In this document: piece by piece, positions 35,824 to 47,439 of the stretch | How positions within the stretch are numbered: position 1 is the first letter of the stretch | How the letters are laid out: every line of letters starts with the position of its first letter | Assembly: GCA_019054805.1 (NCBI GenBank) | Contig: JAHQIY010000004.1 | Coordinates: 6,324,001-6,388,000, forward strand | From: Brachionus manjavacas | Taxonomy: Eukaryota; Rotifera; Eurotatoria; Ploima; Brachionidae | Direction: 5' to 3' | DNA length: 64,000 nt | The notes under the pieces: generated by a model | Seen by the model: the letters and a program-made list of their open reading frames with translations, nothing else | What the model was told of the DNA's origin: nothing | Databases searched by the model: none | Made by a program: the position numbers and the translations under genes

Positions 35824-38133
35824 ATTTTTTTTAAATTTAAAAATCTTAATTGATACCGAATATCAAATTTTGAGTTTTTATATCCGCTTTTTTTAATCGG
35901 GGATTTACAATGTCTGATAATTTTTTTAGTAAAAATAAATTTGTAAATAATAATTGCAATTTTTTAATAAATTAGTTTTCTAATTAAATCACTCTAAAGT
36001 TGGTTTTAGCGCTTTTGGGTAATCTTTGCCAAAAATTGAATCTATTATGAAAATAATATATGCAATGGTTTCTAGGAAACAATTCAGGCTTAGAAATTCT
36101 AAAATTTAGTAAAAAAATATAATATTATTTGGTTCATAAAAAAAATCATGTTTACTATTTGCCTTTTTTGATGAATAGTTTACTAGTTAAATACAATAGG
36201 GTCTGAAAGCAATCAAACCCACATACTAGATTTTTTTTATACTTTGAATTTCGATGAATAATTAAAAAGTTTGTTTAATAGAGGAATATAACATTGGAAA
36301 AAGATTTCGAATATTTTTAATTATATTGTCTAAAGAATTCATTTCAAACTCAATCTTAGACAATTGACAAAGAAATGACAGGAAAAATATTTCAACAATT
36401 GATTTTTTTTAAATAAACAAAAAATTAAATAAAATGAATTTTCAAATATTTGAATTGATTTAATTTAAAAATTTTAAGTAAAACCAATAATACAGTCTTA
36501 TTAATTTTTAATGAGTAATTCACAGAATAATAGTGTCAAAAACGTGTTGCATAAAGAATCTTTTTTAATTAAGACTTCTGAATGCCTTGATTCTGTTCGA
36601 AAAAATATTTTATACTTTAACTTATATTTTGATGATATTCAAAATTTCTTTTTGAATTAACAATTTTATTTAAAAAATTTCTTTTGATTTGAAAATAAAA
36701 TCTGAACCTTTTATAATCAATAATATGCGTGCTTTAATGTTTTGAAAATTTTAGCCTGTTAAAAATCATCATAAGAACTTAAATTTTTGCTTAGTTTTAA
36801 AAAAAAATTAAAATTAAAAAAAATGAGAAAAGTGGAATGAGAAAGAAAATCAAGAATAAGCACAATTTATTTTAATCTTCTTTCTTTTCTTTGGGATCAA
36901 ACGATTCCAAAAAAACTCGATTAAAATAAGATTTGTTTTTTGATAAAATAAAATTGATTGTTTATTATAAATATTTTAAAAGACGCTACGGATTGGAAAA
37001 AAATTTCTTAATCATTAATGTTATACTTTTAAAAATTATGTCTAGTTTTTTGTAAAAGTTCGGTTTTTATAAGAGTTTTAAAAAAACACCACTTCAACTT
37101 AAATTATTTTAAATTGTTAATTTTATCCAGCAAGTGTTGGAATTTAAAAAAAAATTGTAGCCTAAGTCTTGACTTTGATTTTAATCAGACTTGTTCGGAC
37201 TTTATTTTCTTGATTTTCTTCATCATCGAAGACTGCTAATAAGGTATCATCCATTATTTTCAAGTTTAAAAAGTTTGGTCTTAAATTTACTTAAATAATT
37301 ACTTTATTTTTGGTGGAATTTTAAAAAACCCTTATAAGATTTATAATTTTTTTCATTGAAAAATAAAAATACAACAAACAAAAATTTTGAATTATATTAT
37401 TTATAATATTATATTATATATATTTTTTCTTTTATTTATGAAAAAAAATGACAAAAATTATAGAGCAAAAAATGTATCAAATCGAAAAAATTACTTGGAC
37501 TTTTGGTTGTTTATTTATTTTTAAGCTAGTCTGAAAGACAAATGGAAAATAAATACTGGAGTTAGACTTTTCCTAAATACTTTTGAAAAAATGATTTCTT
37601 TCAAAATCAAAAATTTATAAATGATGTCACAATTATGATCCGAAAATTAAATTTTTACAAAAAAATTTGCTCACACAAATAAAATTAATTCCAAAAATGA
37701 ATTTTTAAAATTTTAAGAACCAAATTTTATTAACGAAAAACATTAAAAACTTTAAAAATTTAAAAATTTAAAAATTATTAATAATTACTAAAAAAATTTT
37801 TGTATACCTGTTTGTTTACGATAATAACATTTCTTTTCTAAAATTAATTTTTCTTTGTCCTATAAAAATAAAAAAGTATTTGAAATTGTGTGAGTAAGGT
37901 ATTGGGCAGTTAGGAATAGAAAACCGGTTAGACCAGTAAAGCCGAAATGGTGAAAAGTTTATGTGTTAGTCATATATACAGAGGATCGAAGGTCTGAATA
38001 CCGCTAAGGGAGAAAAAATCTGCTATTTTAAATTTTATATCAATAATTTTTGTTGAAAGTTATAAGTCTACTTGTAAGATAATCGTACCAGTAAAAAAGA
38101 AAGCTACTGACAAAGATAAACTTAGTTGGCTAA
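35824..38133. other. 2.3-kb gene-free stretch
   Basis: AT-rich. The last part, 37890-38010, is clearly less AT-rich (GGTATTGGGCAG, CCGGTTAGACCAG, ATACCGCTAAGGG) and may be a structured or transposon-derived sequence, but no family was recognised. Confidence 0.5.
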
Positions 38134-38292
38134 ATGCAAATTTCTTTCTCTAGCTTCAAGTTATGCTTTCGTTGAAGAGTTCCAAATACTTACAGCACAT
38201 TCAAGATGCGGTTTGACAAGTCCTATGTATAAAAGTCTAGAAGTTTCTTTGTCCAAATATACGATCATGAAGCTAGAGAAAGAAATTTGCAT
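38134..38292. repeat. Perfect 25-bp inverted repeat flanking a LINE fragment
   Basis: The arm 38134-38158 (atgcaaatttctttctctag and 5 more bases) equals the reverse complement of 38268-38292. Between the arms the minus strand encodes LLYIGLVKPHLECAVSIWNS, a jockey/CR1 RT C-terminal segment. This gives a snap-back structure with a 109-nt loop. Confidence 0.88.
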
Positions 38293-38334
38293 ATAAGCTT
38301 TATCAAGATATATCTTTCTGACCAACAGAATGAT

Positions 38335-38535
38335 TTCAAAGTGGGATGCTTTACCGCAAGGTGTTGTCAACTCAAAGACAGTTAATGGCTTTAAAGCGGG
38401 TATCGACAGAGAAGTGTTCGTTATTGAACAAAGAAAGAAACGAGAAGACAGCTCTTAAAGAGCTAAATGCCGAAAAGCGTTGGTATAGATTTCTTTATTG
38501 CAGTCTTATAATAACTACTACTACTAATAGAAAAT
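38335..38535 (+). mobile_element. LINE 3' end, plus strand
   Basis: The plus strand reads KWDALPQGVVNSKTVNGFKA, then GIDREVFV, the extreme C-terminus typical of jockey/CR1 RT proteins (WNxLPxxVVxAxSVNxFKxxLD). A short 3' tail with CTACTACTACTAATAG follows. It abuts, in opposite orientation, the RT fragment inside the 38134-38292 inverted repeat. Confidence 0.75.
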
Positions 38536-38938
38536 AAAGTTAAAAATTAAATATTTTAAAATATATTATTTGAATAAATAATCTAATTTAAAAATAAGAT
38601 AATTTTATAAAAATCACATCATCGATTTTCAAATTTGCACAACAACCTGCATGATAAGACTAATTACTTCTCTTTTTTTTGTTCAATGATTACACTCTTT
38701 AAGACGCTTTAAAAAAAAAAAGCTTTAAAAGCAAAATTTGAGTATTGATATTCAAAATGCAGCACTAGATTTAAAAATTGAATTTCGTAAAAAAATAAAC
38801 AAATCAACAAAATAACTTGGTAAAATAAATTCCATTAGATTCAGGAAAATATGTATCTTATTTTATATTGCACCAAGACAATGTCCCTAAGCAAAAATTA
38901 GAACTTTGTAAGCAATTTTTAATGAGAAACAATATGTA

Positions 38939-39898
38939 GTGATACCAAGGTTGGACAGTTTATATGCATGTTTTGGGATTCCGTCAGTGATAAGGACGGA
39001 CAATGGTCCACCATTTAATGATAAAAAATTTAAGTTGTATTGTAGAGCAATGGGTATTCATCATAGGAAAATAACTCCCCTTTGGCCAAGAGCAAATGGC
39101 AAGTGTGAGAGATTCATGCGCAATTTAAGAAAGCTAGTGACTGGCTCGAGGATGCAAGGGAAGAATTGGAAGTCAGAAATAAACTCTTTTATAAGAGCCT
39201 ATAATTCTACTCCACACTGTTCCACAAATTATGCTCCAGCAAAGCTGATGTTTAATAAGACAAACTTAACTAAATTGCCAAAATCAATTGATAAGGTCAC
39301 TAATTGGAACGAAAATATTGCGAAAGCGGTATACTTCAATCATGAGAGAATTAGAAAGATTAATTCAGAGACGCTAACGAAGCGTCAGCCAGTGAGTCTA
39401 AAAATTGGTGATTGGGTTGCATTGAGACAAGAAAAGAATAACAAGTTTTCAACTCCGTTTGAGCACTCGCTGTATCGTGTGATCCAAGTGAAAGGGACGA
39501 TGGTTACTGCTAGAAATGATAATCGGGTGATCACGAGAAACATCACATTTTTTAGGCGAGTAATAGTTGGAAATGTAAATGACGTGGTACAGCAGGCTAG
39601 CACAAAGTACTTAGTTTCAGATAAGGCAAAGGCTCTTCCAGAACTAAGGCTTTTGGAAAACAGCTTGGGTGAGAATCTGGAGCAGGATCATGCTGAGGAG
39701 TTTGACCCACCTGGAAATAGTGCGAGTCAGAACAATTTGTCATCATTAGACTCAAGTGTTGGAGATGAAAATGATTTAGAGTCAGCAAAGACAAGCAAGG
39801 TCCAAAGACAATCAAGAGCTTGTAAAGTCAAAGCCAATTACAAAGAGACGAGAGACTATAAAAAAAGGTCTGATAAAACTTATCTCTATTTTTCTTAA
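38939..39898 (+). mobile_element. Ty3/gypsy-type retrotransposon integrase, 5'-truncated
   Basis: A 319-codon frame entered through GTG, with no real start; an in-frame stop at about 38936 breaks it from upstream pol. It holds the second half of the rve integrase core: the second catalytic Asp in VIRTDNGPPF and the Glu in ANGKCERF. NSTPHCSTNYAPAKLMF and a C-terminal SH3-like segment (LKIGDWVALRQ..YRVIQVKG) follow, then a basic tail. The region with the first catalytic Asp, RT, RNase H and gag is absent. Base composition is less AT-rich than the surroundings, consistent with a fairly recent insertion. The class resembles K02A2.6-like Ty3 elements of invertebrates. Confidence 0.88.
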
Positions 39899-39994
39899 TT
39901 GAGCTTATGTTTTTTTTATTCGTCATTTTATTTGTATTTTATTGTATTTTATTTTTGTTTTCAAATTTGATATGTTAAGTTTAGGCTGATTGCA

Positions 39995-40080
39995 AAATAT
40001 TAAGGCTAGGCGGATGTGGTGTAGTTGAATTTATTATTCAAACTGTAATGTTTGATGTTTGAAAAGGACGCTAAGCCTGT
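39995..40080 (+). repeat. Possible polypurine tract and start of 3' LTR
   Basis: About 100 bp after the integrase stop the sequence reads AGGCTAGGCGGATGTGGTG, then TAGTTGAATTTATTATTC. This is the usual arrangement of a purine run and TG-initiated LTR in Ty3 elements. No matching 5' LTR is in the window, so the assignment is tentative. Confidence 0.35.
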
Positions 40081-40081
40081 T

Positions 40082-40330
40082 TCAAAAAAAAAGTCCAAGT
40101 CAGGAATTTTTTTTTTTAACTTTTAATTAATTTTTTTTAATTAAAAAAATATTTTTTTTAAAATAATAAATATATTAAATTGGCTTAAATTTTTATTTTT
40201 TTACCTTTTTTTGGCAGCCCGTTTATTTTAGAAAAAAAAAAAGTCTTTGGTGGGTTTTTTTTTTTGATAAAATAAAAAAAAAGTCATGACTTGGACTTTT
40301 TTTTTGATGACTTAGACTTTTTTTTGGGAC
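40082..40330. repeat. A/T-tract region with inverted TGACTTGGACT motifs
   Basis: AGTCCAAGTCA (about 40091) recurs inverted as TGACTTGGACT (about 40290), each flanked by long A or T runs, with further partial copies (GACTTAGACTTTTT, GGGACTTTT). Low-complexity repeat of unknown origin. Confidence 0.5.
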
Positions 40331-40334
40331 TTTT

Positions 40335-40480
40335 AAACAACTCTGAAAAATTTAATAAAAAAGTATTTGAATCAATTATCTCTATCGGTAGACAATTCCA
40401 AACAGTTACTCTGTAAACAAAAAAATTGTGACGTTGCTCACAGTTCTTATCAGCTTTTTTTTTTTAAAAAAGTCATGAAA
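40335..40480 (-). mobile_element. LINE RT C-terminal fragment (minus strand)
   Basis: The minus strand encodes CEQRHNFFVYRVTVWNCLPI, then EIIDSNTFL, matching the QRxNFFxxRVVxxWNxLP motif of jockey/CR1 RT tails (compare QRFNFFSYRVVNLLN at about 4300). A short decayed copy. Confidence 0.75.
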
Positions 40481-40844
40481 ACTTAGCTCTTGTCTTAGTC
40501 TATAATATGTATTATTTGGTAGTATACCGGTTATTTTTTGTTAATTATTATTTGAAATAGAATAAATAAATTTAAGGCTTGATTTCTTTCTTCAGCTTTT
40601 TTTTTTTATGGATAAATTATTTTATCAGCTTATTTGTCTTTTTACCAGCAAAATTTTTACAAAGATCACCTAAATAAAATTTTAAGTGACATTCTATTTT
40701 TACTTTAAAAAATGATAAGACTTTTTTATTAAAAAAGTATTTTAAAACATTTATTATATTTTAAAGTTAATTTAAAAATAAATAGTTGTGAAAAGTAGTT
40801 TTTAAAATTCTGAAAAGACAACAGTTTCAAGTTCTAGATCAATT

Positions 40845-41160
40845 TTGAGAAAACGACGTCTCAGAGATGAATTAAGTGATATAGAAAGTGCTTTACAGAA
40901 AACTAATGACTCAATCGAAGGAAACTTATGGTCATTTGGTTTTCCTAAATTTACTGAAGAGGGATACAAGCGGTTCTACAAGTGCACTACCGAAAAAAGT
41001 CGTCTATATACATTATTGCTCATAGTAATTCGGTAAATGCATCGATTTTTATTTCAACTGAAAAAAAATCATGATATCGATGAAGCAAAAAATAACCGAA
41101 TATACTATAATGGTAGAACGATACCAAAAGCTATCATGAATGATAAAGAATAATTTTTCT
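40845..41160 (+). pseudogene. Unrecognised ORF remnant, possibly FLYWCH/MULE-derived
   Basis: A 63-codon frame beginning near 40845 contains GNLWSFGFPKFTEEGYKRFY, then KCTTEKSRL. A second frame continues after a break with SVNASIFISTE and NNRIYYNGRTIPKAIMNDKE. A Gly-Tyr-Arg-Phe-Tyr-Lys-Cys run followed by a late His-rich segment is reminiscent of FLYWCH zinc fingers found next to MULE transposases. The frameshift suggests a relic, and this is a weak call. Confidence 0.3.
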
Positions 41161-42019
41161 GAACAAATTTTCTGACAAAATATTATTTTTGTAAAACAAA
41201 AAATTAGCTACAAAAAAAATAATTTAAAAATATTTGCTAATAAAAAAATTAACTGAAAAAAAAATGAAAAGAAAAATACTTCTAATCAAAAAGTATAGTT
41301 TAAATTTATGTGAATGGTTAGATGTAGATACCGTCGTACACTTAAAATTAAAAACATAACATTAATAAGCCATTTTCATTACGACAAGTAGCTATTTGAT
41401 TTTTGTTTCAGTATTTGATAGATAATGAAATGCCTTGGCATGAACATTAAGTGGCCTTAAAGCTTCATTCTTTAAATCGGCTTTATCATAAAATAAATTA
41501 TTTAATCTGAGTTTTGTAGGACCCTGATAAGAATCTAAAAAATTATAATATATTAGATGTGTTATTTTTTAAGTGAAATCAAAGTATGATGACATAATAT
41601 GACATAAAAGTATTTTTTGGAATCAACAATAGCTTATAAGACCGAAAATTGGGAAAATTACAAAGTGCTTTAATTAGTTTAATTTGTGTCTTATCAAATA
41701 AGATAAATTTTAAAATATCGACAAAATAAAAATTAATTATTATTTTCTCTAAATATGGACCAAAAATATATTCTAATTAAAAATTTATTTCGAATAATAA
41801 ATACAAATTTTAAAAATGAAATAAAAAAAAACAATGAACCAAATGCAATTATCTATTGCAATCTTGGTTAACACATTCATTTTGCCATATAGAACCTTTT
41901 GACTCGAAGCAAGAGAAACCATTTCACAAAAAAAAACAATTTTGAATTTTATTTAAGAAAAAAAATCTTTTATTCAAAAAAATAGATGAAAAAAAGTACT
42001 TTTTTAGTTTCAATTTACA
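41161..42019. other. Intergenic and 3' flank of the KH-domain gene
   Basis: AT-rich. A minus-strand polyadenylation signal AATAAA for the KH gene lies at 41974-41969. Nothing else was recognised. Confidence 0.5.
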
Positions 42020-44785
42020 TCAGGCATTCCTTGAGCCATTCTCTTGCTTATAATAATTGGCATAGTTATACTGGGAATATTGCTGCCAAGCAGCTGCGTT
42101 TTGATAGGGATCTGCGGTTGCACCATTTGTGCCACTGGTGCCATTGCTCGGTTGATTTGTCTGTTCAGATTTTATCTCAGTGGAGGAATTCGATGCAATA
42201 GCGCTTTGGCTAGACTTTAATTGCTTTTCAATAGCTTCGGCTTGCTCGGTCATGCCCATTGATCTGTAGTACTCAATCCAAGCTTGACTATAGTCGGCTT
42301 GAGATCCTTGAGTGGCAGTGGTAGCCGCGGTGGTTGCAGCACTAGCCGCAGCAGCAGCACCGTAATACTGTTGATAGTAGGCAGCCCAAGCTGCCGCGGT
42401 GGGATCTTCGCCTTTAAGCTCGGCAGCTAATGGCCACTGATATCCAGCCCAGGCTTGGCTCGCCACTGCCTGGCTATAATCAGTGGCCGTCATTTCCAGT
42501 GCACCCGGACCGAAAAATCCCGCGGGGGGGATTCCACCAATGTTCTGTAAAAATTAATGTTAAATTTTTTTTTAAATAAAAATACAAAATAAATTTTTTT
42601 TTTAATTATGTATCAATAGTGTTAGTAAATGGCTATTAATTCTAATAATACCATTTGTGGAAACCTGATTTTTTCTAGGCACCTGAACTTGGTTTTAAAT
42701 ATTTAAAAAAAATTAAAACTCTGTACCACTAAGTCGAAAACTAAGTGAATTTTTAAATGCCACATTTAAATAAAATAAAAAAAGTTTTTTTTAATATTTT
42801 TTGTTTCAATAGTGTTAGTAAATGGCTATTAATTCTAATAATACCATTTGTGGAAACCTGATTTTTTCTAGGCACCTGAACTTGGTTTTAAATATTTAAA
42901 AAAAATTAAAACTCTGTACCACTAAGTCGAAAACTAAGTGGATTATCAAATGCCATTGTTGAAAATATAATTTAAAAAATTTTTAACTTACGCCAGTAAT
43001 TTTTTCGTAAATAAGTTGCTGAGCGTACTGAATTTGCTCAGTAGTGCCTTTAATGGTGAACATTTTGTCTTGGCCCTCAGGCACAAGTTTGTGATTTTTA
43101 TCAATTTCAACATAAGCACCCGATCTTCTGTTTATCTCTTTGATCGATTCACCGCCTAAATAAGAAAATAAAACATAAAATTTTTTTTTTTTTTTTTTTT
43201 TTTTTAAATGTTCAAGTTATTTATCAAGACAAGTTTAATTGTTAAAATTGCTTGCGAATAAACTTCATTTGATGTGGCACATGCTGACACCCATAACAAA
43301 CCGACACGTCCGTGTCAATTGACGACTTTGGACACTTCAGCCTGCAACAAGTTCAAGCAGAACGCTGTCTTGTCGAGGCAACGAGCTTAAGTGTTTAGGG
43401 CGCCAATGGAACGGACTCGTCATGGGCTCTAAATAGTGCATTTAATATCTATCTCAAAATTACCTTTGCCTATCACGACCCCAGCTTTGTCATACGCCAC
43501 TTTAATGATTACTTCGCCAGGCGCACCAGGCACTGGCGGCGTGGTCTTAGTGCCATAGTCTGATGTTGTCAAAGGCTTGGCATATTTTTCAGGATAGACT
43601 AGTGCCAGGACTGCATCCTTGGCCTTGGCCACTTTTTCTGTCTCGCCTGTGATCCTCAAAGGCTTGTCAGCATTTAGCGGAGTGTTCTGGTCTTGTATGA
43701 CCACTAGCTTTACACCGTACTGCTCACTTAACTTTTTAATAGTCTCTCCGCCTTTGCCGATGATCAGGCCGCATTTGTTGCCAGGCAGTTTTATTTCCAT
43801 CACTTCCACATTGCCCTTGAGCAGCAGAGTTGCAGTTGGGTCGTTGGGGCTCGGGTTGGCCCCGCGTTTTATTATGTCATTGATCAATTTTTTGCACCGG
43901 CTTAATAAAATTAATTTAGAACAGAAGCAAAAACTTTTATTAAAATTTTCTGTTACTCTATTCCGTCTTTGGAGCCCTGTATGGTGAACACTCGATCACC
44001 GATGGAGTTAGCCTCAGGCGCTATGACCACCTTGGTCTGAGTTTCAGTCTGCAGTTTGTGAAGTTGATCGCCGCCTTTTCCAATCACTATCAGAGAGAGA
44101 CTTTATTAATGTTTATGTTTGATTAAATAAACTTAAAGTACCTAAGCCGACCAGTTTGTCGGGAACCTTCAAATCTTCAGTTAGCGAACCGCCACCTAAT
44201 TGTTGAGCTCTTCAAAATTGAACGCAATTAGTTTAATGCATTTAGATAAATAAATTTAATTTAAATGGTCTCTCTCTGTGTCAAAAAGGATGTTTTTTTT
44301 TATTTTAATGACCTTTAAATAAAAAATTAATTAATTAGAACAAAATTAAAAATGTTTAATTTCTTTGAGACTTGTATTCACGAGATCCAGTTGTGTTCGC
44401 CATGCCGTTTAAATTAAATTTAAATCAATGTCTTACTTGAGCATTGCCAATTGTGCGCCAACAGCTATTTATTTTAGAATTTAATTTAATAAAAAAAAAG
44501 TGAATTAGAGAATAAAATTGGATCCAGAAATGGAAGTCTAAGACACTTAACAGAGAGAGAGAGAGAGTTTAGGTTAAAAATATACTAACCGTCATTGACT
44601 GATGCGAACTTTTTGGCCGGTCCTTCAGCTGAACATAAAAAGGGTTAAATGAGTGAATGGAAGTTTGCGTCGGGCTGACACTTACTAGGAGAGTCCGAAG
44701 ATCGCTTTTCCGGTATTTGCTGGGAAAGCCTGGCGGCCACGGCGCGTGCGCGCTCTATGGCCGTTTGAATGTCTTTGTTTTCCAT
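42020..44785 (-). CDS. FUBP1: FUBP/KHSRP/PSI-type KH-domain RNA/ssDNA-binding protein
   Basis: Eight exons on the minus strand: 44785-44686, 44628-44590, 44464-44437 (a 28-nt microexon), 44209-44142, 44086-43957, 43900-43464, 43155-42992 and 42544-42020; 496 residues. KH1 spans LVGLVIGKGGDQLHKLQTET, KH2 CGLIIGKGGETIKKLSEQYG, and the third KH AGVVIGKG-GESIKEINRRSG, each with the invariant GxxG loop (GKGG). The third ends FTIKGTTEQIQYAQQLI, which aligns with KH4 of vertebrate FUBP1, so one KH unit appears to be missing. The C-terminal part is Ala/Gln/Tyr-rich with AAAWAAYYQQYY and DYSQAWIEYYRSMG, the tyrosine-rich AWxxYY motifs of FUBPs. These nuclear proteins bind FUSE DNA or AU-rich/intronic RNA and act in transcription, splicing (Drosophila PSI) and mRNA decay. 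Confidence 0.93.
42613..42940. repeat. Perfect 135-bp tandem duplication inside a KH-gene intron
   Basis: 42613-42747 and 42806-42940 are identical by eye over 135 nt (both begin tcaatagtgttagtaaatgg and end gaaaactaagtg), with a period of 193 nt. Outside the 135-nt core the flanks diverge quickly, although AAATGCCA follows both copies. It lies in the intron between the third KH exon and the last exon. Confidence 0.92.
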
Positions 44786-46532
44786 TTTAAATTTCTAAAA
44801 AACTAAAATGGCGTCTTTTAAGATTTGAGTCCAACTGCATGCTCGAGTCATAGCTAAATCGACTCGACACAAAGCTCTTTTATAAGAAGGTATATAACTA
44901 AGTTTTCTAGAAGACCTTGATAGAAAGTATTTTGGGTCTAGGAAAAAGCATACATATGTTTAACTGATTGTTCGAGACTGTGCGAAGTGCGAAATATGAA
45001 GCTATTTATATTAAGACTAGGATGAACGATCGATGCTTTAAAAATATTTGAGTTTGTGTACGTGTTGATATTTGACTCAGCCTTTTTGAATGAATATCAA
45101 AATAAAATTCTAAGTATGTCGACTTATTTTTTGTCTCAAGTAATTTGACTTTTTATATTTGAAATTCTTATTTTGCTTCAGATTTAGGGAATTGTAAAAT
45201 TTTTGGAAAAAGTAAAATCGATTTATTGAAGGTTTTAAATTTTTTTTTTTTTCAGAAAGAAAATTTAATTTTTCATTTTTCTAAAAAAATTTGATAAAGA
45301 TTCGTTGATTTGAAAAGTTGTAGCAGTTTTGTCTGTAACATTCTCTTAACAGTCTGTTCTCAATTTACTAAAAAGAAGTGTATGACAAAATTTTTTCAAT
45401 TGTTGAAATTTAAATATAATCATTCATTTTTCCTTTTTAAGGGAAGTGAGATTTATCTTGTTGGCTAAATTTTTTCGTATAAAAACTTGAATTAATCTCC
45501 AAATTCTGTATGTAATCTGACACACTCTTATTTTTTATTTAAAATTTTATATGTATGCTTAAAAGTTTAAACATGTATTTGAAAATATATTTTAATCAAC
45601 AACATTATTTAAATTTGTTTATAAATTATTTTTGTATTGTTTTATTTTAAGAAATTTCAATTGATATTTAAAAATAAAAAACTAACAAATTATAAAAAAT
45701 TAAACTCTAAAGTTTAGTTATTATATATTTATTTTATTTTTATTATCAACAAAAATAAAATTTTCTCAGTATTTCTAAGCATCTTATCAATTGAAAATAA
45801 AAATAAAATAAAATGTTTATTGAAGGTCCGAGATTAGTGTTGTCCTAATTTAATTAAATTTTGATTCTAAAAAAATGAATTTATTTTTTCATTTTAAAAA
45901 AATATTGGGGAAATATTTGCCTAAAGATTTTTAAATCTAGTTTAAGCATGAAAACTATTATAAAAATTAAAGTTGAACATCTAAGACTTTTATAAAAAGC
46001 ATTTAGTTTAACTTTTAAAAACTAGATTAAAAAAACTTAATTGTATTATTTTTAAAGACTTTAGATATTAAATTCAAAACTATTTATTGTTATTTTATTA
46101 ATGATTTTGATACATAAATAATTTTTTTGTCCGAAAATTTTAAACTAGACCCTTCAATTAGCATTCTAAACAAAGAAATCGTGAGAGTTATAAATCTTAT
46201 GTTATCTTTATCAAATCTTTAGCCGTATTTTTGCATGCACATAATTTATTTAAAAATCATATCAATTAAATTTAAAAATAAAACGCTGCTCTTTTTGTTT
46301 GAAAAATATTTTCTCTTATTGAAAGTGAAACTTCAATTCACCATTTAATAAAATAAAAAGGTGTCAATTATTTTTAGATATATAAACGAAATGATGATTG
46401 ATATTGTCATGCTAAGTAAAATTTATTTAAATTCTTGCAACTTAATTTTGATATTATTTAAAATATTTTAATTTTATGAATTAAAATTCGTTTATTTTAA
46501 TAGGAACAGAATTCATGAAATCATAAAATCGA
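44786..46532. other. Intergenic region between divergent KH gene and PRADC1
   Basis: 1.7 kb, likely with both promoters. The first 250 bp upstream of the KH gene start are less AT-rich, and the rest is extremely AT-rich. No coding signal. Confidence 0.5.
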
Positions 46533-47384
46533 ATGATCACTAGTCATTTATCGCTATCGCTCACCTTTATTCTTGTATTGGGAGGTAAGAATTGGTTGAT
46601 CTGCTTGATTTTTCCTAAATATATTTTAGCTAGTGCGATCCAATACATCAGTGCTCCTTTACCAAAAACAAACAAGGACGGTTCTATCTCAATTGTTACC
46701 CAGGAAGGCAAATTAGACACATCTGAATTAGATTTCGAGGAATTATTCTTTGAAGTAATTCACCCAAAAGAAATTGGCTACACTTTTCGGATTAAATTAG
46801 CCAAAGGATTCGGATCCTCGTTTGTAAATATTCGTTTTATTGATGCATAGCATAAAAACTTAATTATAAGAATTAATAAAAGCAAAAACCATTAGAAAAC
46901 GTGAAGCTGATACCTACCGAACCATTCAACGCCTGTGGATCTATCTTAAATGGTGATAAAATAAGAGGAAACGTTGCATTTGTTGTTCGAGGGTACTTTT
47001 CTTTTATATAATTTCGTAGAAATTTTTTAAACTTTTTAATAAAAGAGATTGTTCCTTTACCACTAAAGCTGTCAATTCGGAATATGTGGGTGCAGCAGCA
47101 ATAATAATATCAGATAACGATCCTTTAAATGAAATGATGATTGATATGATAGGCGATGATACGCAAAGAGTTGTAAACATACCATCAGTTTATTTACCAT
47201 GGAAAGATGGGTACTTGAATAAATAAGCGGAAATCTTTTTATAAATTTATTATTTTTTAGATACATGATCAAAAAAACAATAGATAAAGCACATTTAGGA
47301 TTTGCAGTTATTAATTTGCCATTAAATTTAACAAATACACTTTATGAAAATAAAAAAAAAAGAGCTCCTTGGACCCAATGGTGA
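46533..47384 (+). CDS. PRADC1: Protease-associated domain-containing protein 1 (secreted)
   Basis: Five exons: 46533-46584, 46630-46823, 46883-46992, 47046-47210 and 47261-47384; 214 residues (human 188). Exon 1 encodes the signal peptide (MITSHLSLSLTFILVLG). The PA domain follows: ELFFEVIHPKEIGYTFRI, KLIPTEPFNACG, FVVRGDCSFTTKA, AAIIISDND, IPSVYLPWKDGYMIKKTID and the C-terminal APWTQW, which mirrors PPWTFW in the human protein. The junction at exons 2/3 (GSSF-QKPLENVKL) restores a gap-free alignment. NLT is an N-glycosylation site. It is a small secretory-pathway glycoprotein without protease activity of its own. Its stop codon is about 55 bp from the convergent Flower paralogue. Confidence 0.95.
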
Positions 47385-47439
47385 ATGTTTATCAAAATTG
47401 TTATTTTTTTTTTAAATAATAAAAATAATTTAAAAATCT

